This document shows positions 21,613 to 22,356 of a DNA stretch of 22,356 bases, one piece after another. The notes under the pieces were generated by a model. The model was not told where the DNA came from. It was given only the letters and a program-made list of their open reading frames with translations, and did not search any database. The number at the start of each line of letters is the position of its first letter. The first letter of the stretch is position 1. This DNA comes from Bacteroidales bacterium UBA6244 (lineage in GTDB: Bacteria; Bacteroidota; Bacteroidia; Bacteroidales; F082). The position numbers and the translations under genes were made by a program. Location: positions 1 to 22,356 of the forward strand of contig DJVY01000104.1 in the NCBI GenBank assembly GCA_002440885.1. Direction: 5' to 3'.

Positions 21613-22226
21613 TTTATCGTTGTTTTAATGATTGGTAAAAGAAATTCCTTAATCCATACGGGAGATAAGTATAAATCGTTCATCATTGTTGTTTTTTCCT
21701 CTGTGTTACTTTCTGAAATAAGATTAATGATTTTATTTTTAATATTGTCTGTAACTCGATTTTCGCCAAGTTCTTTCAGTGCTATGATGATTAATGGCAA
21801 AAGTGTACCTTTAAACTGGAAGTTTTTTTGTACAGCATTTTTAAAGATTATACTCCTTTCTCCAACTTTTACTTTTCGTTTTGCTCCATTTGTAATATAA
21901 ACAGCATTCATTGGTACTTGTGTGGAAAATCCTAAAATATTCAATGCTGTATCGCCAGTCGGTATAATTTGTGCTTTGTCTCGTTCGGCAATTTTTTGGG
22001 CAATTTGGTCCAATGTGGGATATAAAATGCCAAATTGTGTTTTTTTAGGGTTCATATAAATACCTGTTGCCACTCGAACAATTGTTCCTTCGTTTTGCAA
22101 ACGTGATAAAGTCCTTGTTACAAGATTATCATTGTTCACATTCTCAAAATCGCTGATTGTAAACAATTCTCCTGCCTTAATATGTTTAATCTGTTCTCTT
22201 ATTGTTTGTGAAATATTGCCTTCCAT
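21609..22226 (-). CDS. AbiEi-type antitoxin (DUF6088-like) with N-terminal winged helix
   Basis: The 205-aa protein starts with a helix-turn-helix-like region. IREQIKHIKAGELFTISDFE is followed by TRTLSRLQNEGTIVRVATGIY (about 37-57), the sequence pattern of the AbiEi/transcriptional-regulator winged-helix domain that ends in the xGIY turn. A C-terminal domain follows (IIPTGDTALNILGFSTQVP then VYITNG). In AbiE systems this protein represses its own operon and counteracts the toxin without stable binding (type IV). It is first in the operon with the AbiEii-like toxin. The inverted repeat at its promoter fits autoregulation. Confidence 0.82.
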   Translation of the reverse strand: MEGNISQTIREQIKHIKAGELFTISDFENVNNDNLVTRTLSRLQNEGTIVRVATGIYMNPKKTQFGILYPTLDQIAQKIAERDKAQIIPTGDTALNILGFSTQVPMNAVYITNGAKRKVKVGERSIIFKNAVQKNFQFKGTLLPLIIIALKELGENRVTDNIKNKIINLISESNTEEKTTMMNDLYLSPVWIKEFLLPIIKTTIK

Positions 22227-22241
22227 TTTTTGAATAATTAG

Positions 22242-22278
22242 TTTGTCCGAAATATTCGGTAAATTCCGGACAAATATA
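22242..22278 (-). promoter_or_regulatory. Toxin-antitoxin promoter with overlapping inverted-repeat operator
   Basis: On the minus strand TATATTTG (22278-22271) matches TAnnTTTG. Its last four bases begin the dyad TTTGTCCGGAAT (22274-22263) / ATTTCGGACAAA (22253-22242), 12-bp arms with one mismatch and a 9-base spacer. The dyad covers the expected transcription start, 16 bases before the antitoxin ATG. Binding by the antitoxin would occlude the promoter. A second small dyad, TGATAA-gaa-TTATCA (22304-22318), lies upstream. Confidence 0.6.
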
Positions 22279-22356
22279 CGACTTTTATTATTACTATTTT
22301 AACTGATAAGAATTATCAAATTGGGTCTTTATGCTTCCAACTAACGTCAAATTTAA

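Noticed and set aside
22320..22356. Possible integron or att-like edge (GTTAGTTGG-like bases on the minus strand)
   Set aside because: No paired core sites, no integrase and no folded attC structure can be recognised; the window ends here.

Overview
The window is chromosomal DNA from a member of the Bacteroidota (Bacteroidetes), probably a Bacteroidales/Marinilabiliales-like or related lineage. This rests on several signs. There is an ECF sigma - FecR (DUF4974-type) - STN-containing TonB-dependent receptor cassette and a secreted protein with a type IX secretion C-terminal sorting domain. Class III fructose-bisphosphatase sits next to a PPi-type phosphofructokinase. Several upstream regions carry TAnnTTTG -7 promoter elements, and Shine-Dalgarno sequences are generally weak. 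Gene density is high and no gene-free stretch exceeds about 300 bases. I see no rRNA, tRNA, CRISPR array, transposase or integrase.

Layout. (1) 1-1298, plus strand: the end of a surface-glycan nucleotide-sugar cluster, with a left-truncated DegT/WbpE-like aminotransferase and a WbpD/WlbB-like N-acetyltransferase. (2) 1477-6180, plus strand: central metabolism, with class III FBPase, a monofunctional aspartate kinase and a PPi-dependent phosphofructokinase. (3) 6203-8962: a minus-strand potassium-channel-like membrane protein diverging from a plus-strand M16 peptidase and O-methyltransferase pair. (4) 9029-11783: purE (minus) diverges from hpt and a 390-residue double adenylate kinase (plus). 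The plus-strand genes converge on rpmB (minus) across a textbook bidirectional terminator. (5) 11952-18184: a secreted T9SS-cargo protein (plus) converges, with a 10-bp overlap, on a minus-strand cassette of ECF sigma factor, FecR anti-sigma factor and TonB-dependent receptor. A lipoprotein gene lies upstream of the cassette on the same strand. (6) 18287-20391, minus strand: galE then rfbB, a two-gene nucleotide-sugar operon. (7) 20611-22226, minus strand: a visibly AT-rich, probably acquired AbiE-type toxin-antitoxin operon. Its -7 box overlaps a 12-bp inverted repeat that is likely the autoregulatory operator.

How the genes work together. PurE (de novo purine synthesis), Hpt (salvage) and Adk (AMP/ADP/ATP balance) form a divergent purine locus. 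FBPase and PPi-PFK interconvert the same pair of sugars. The sigma/FecR/receptor trio is a cell-surface signalling import system whose substrate is not evident. WbpE/WbpD and GalE/RfbB supply precursors for surface polysaccharide.

The most unusual item is the adenylate kinase. Two complete kinase domains are fused in tandem, and in the second domain both Asp residues near the Mg/substrate site (the TGD and DGFPR motifs) are replaced by Lys. That suggests a catalytically altered or regulatory second half. No wholly new multi-gene system is evident beyond these items.
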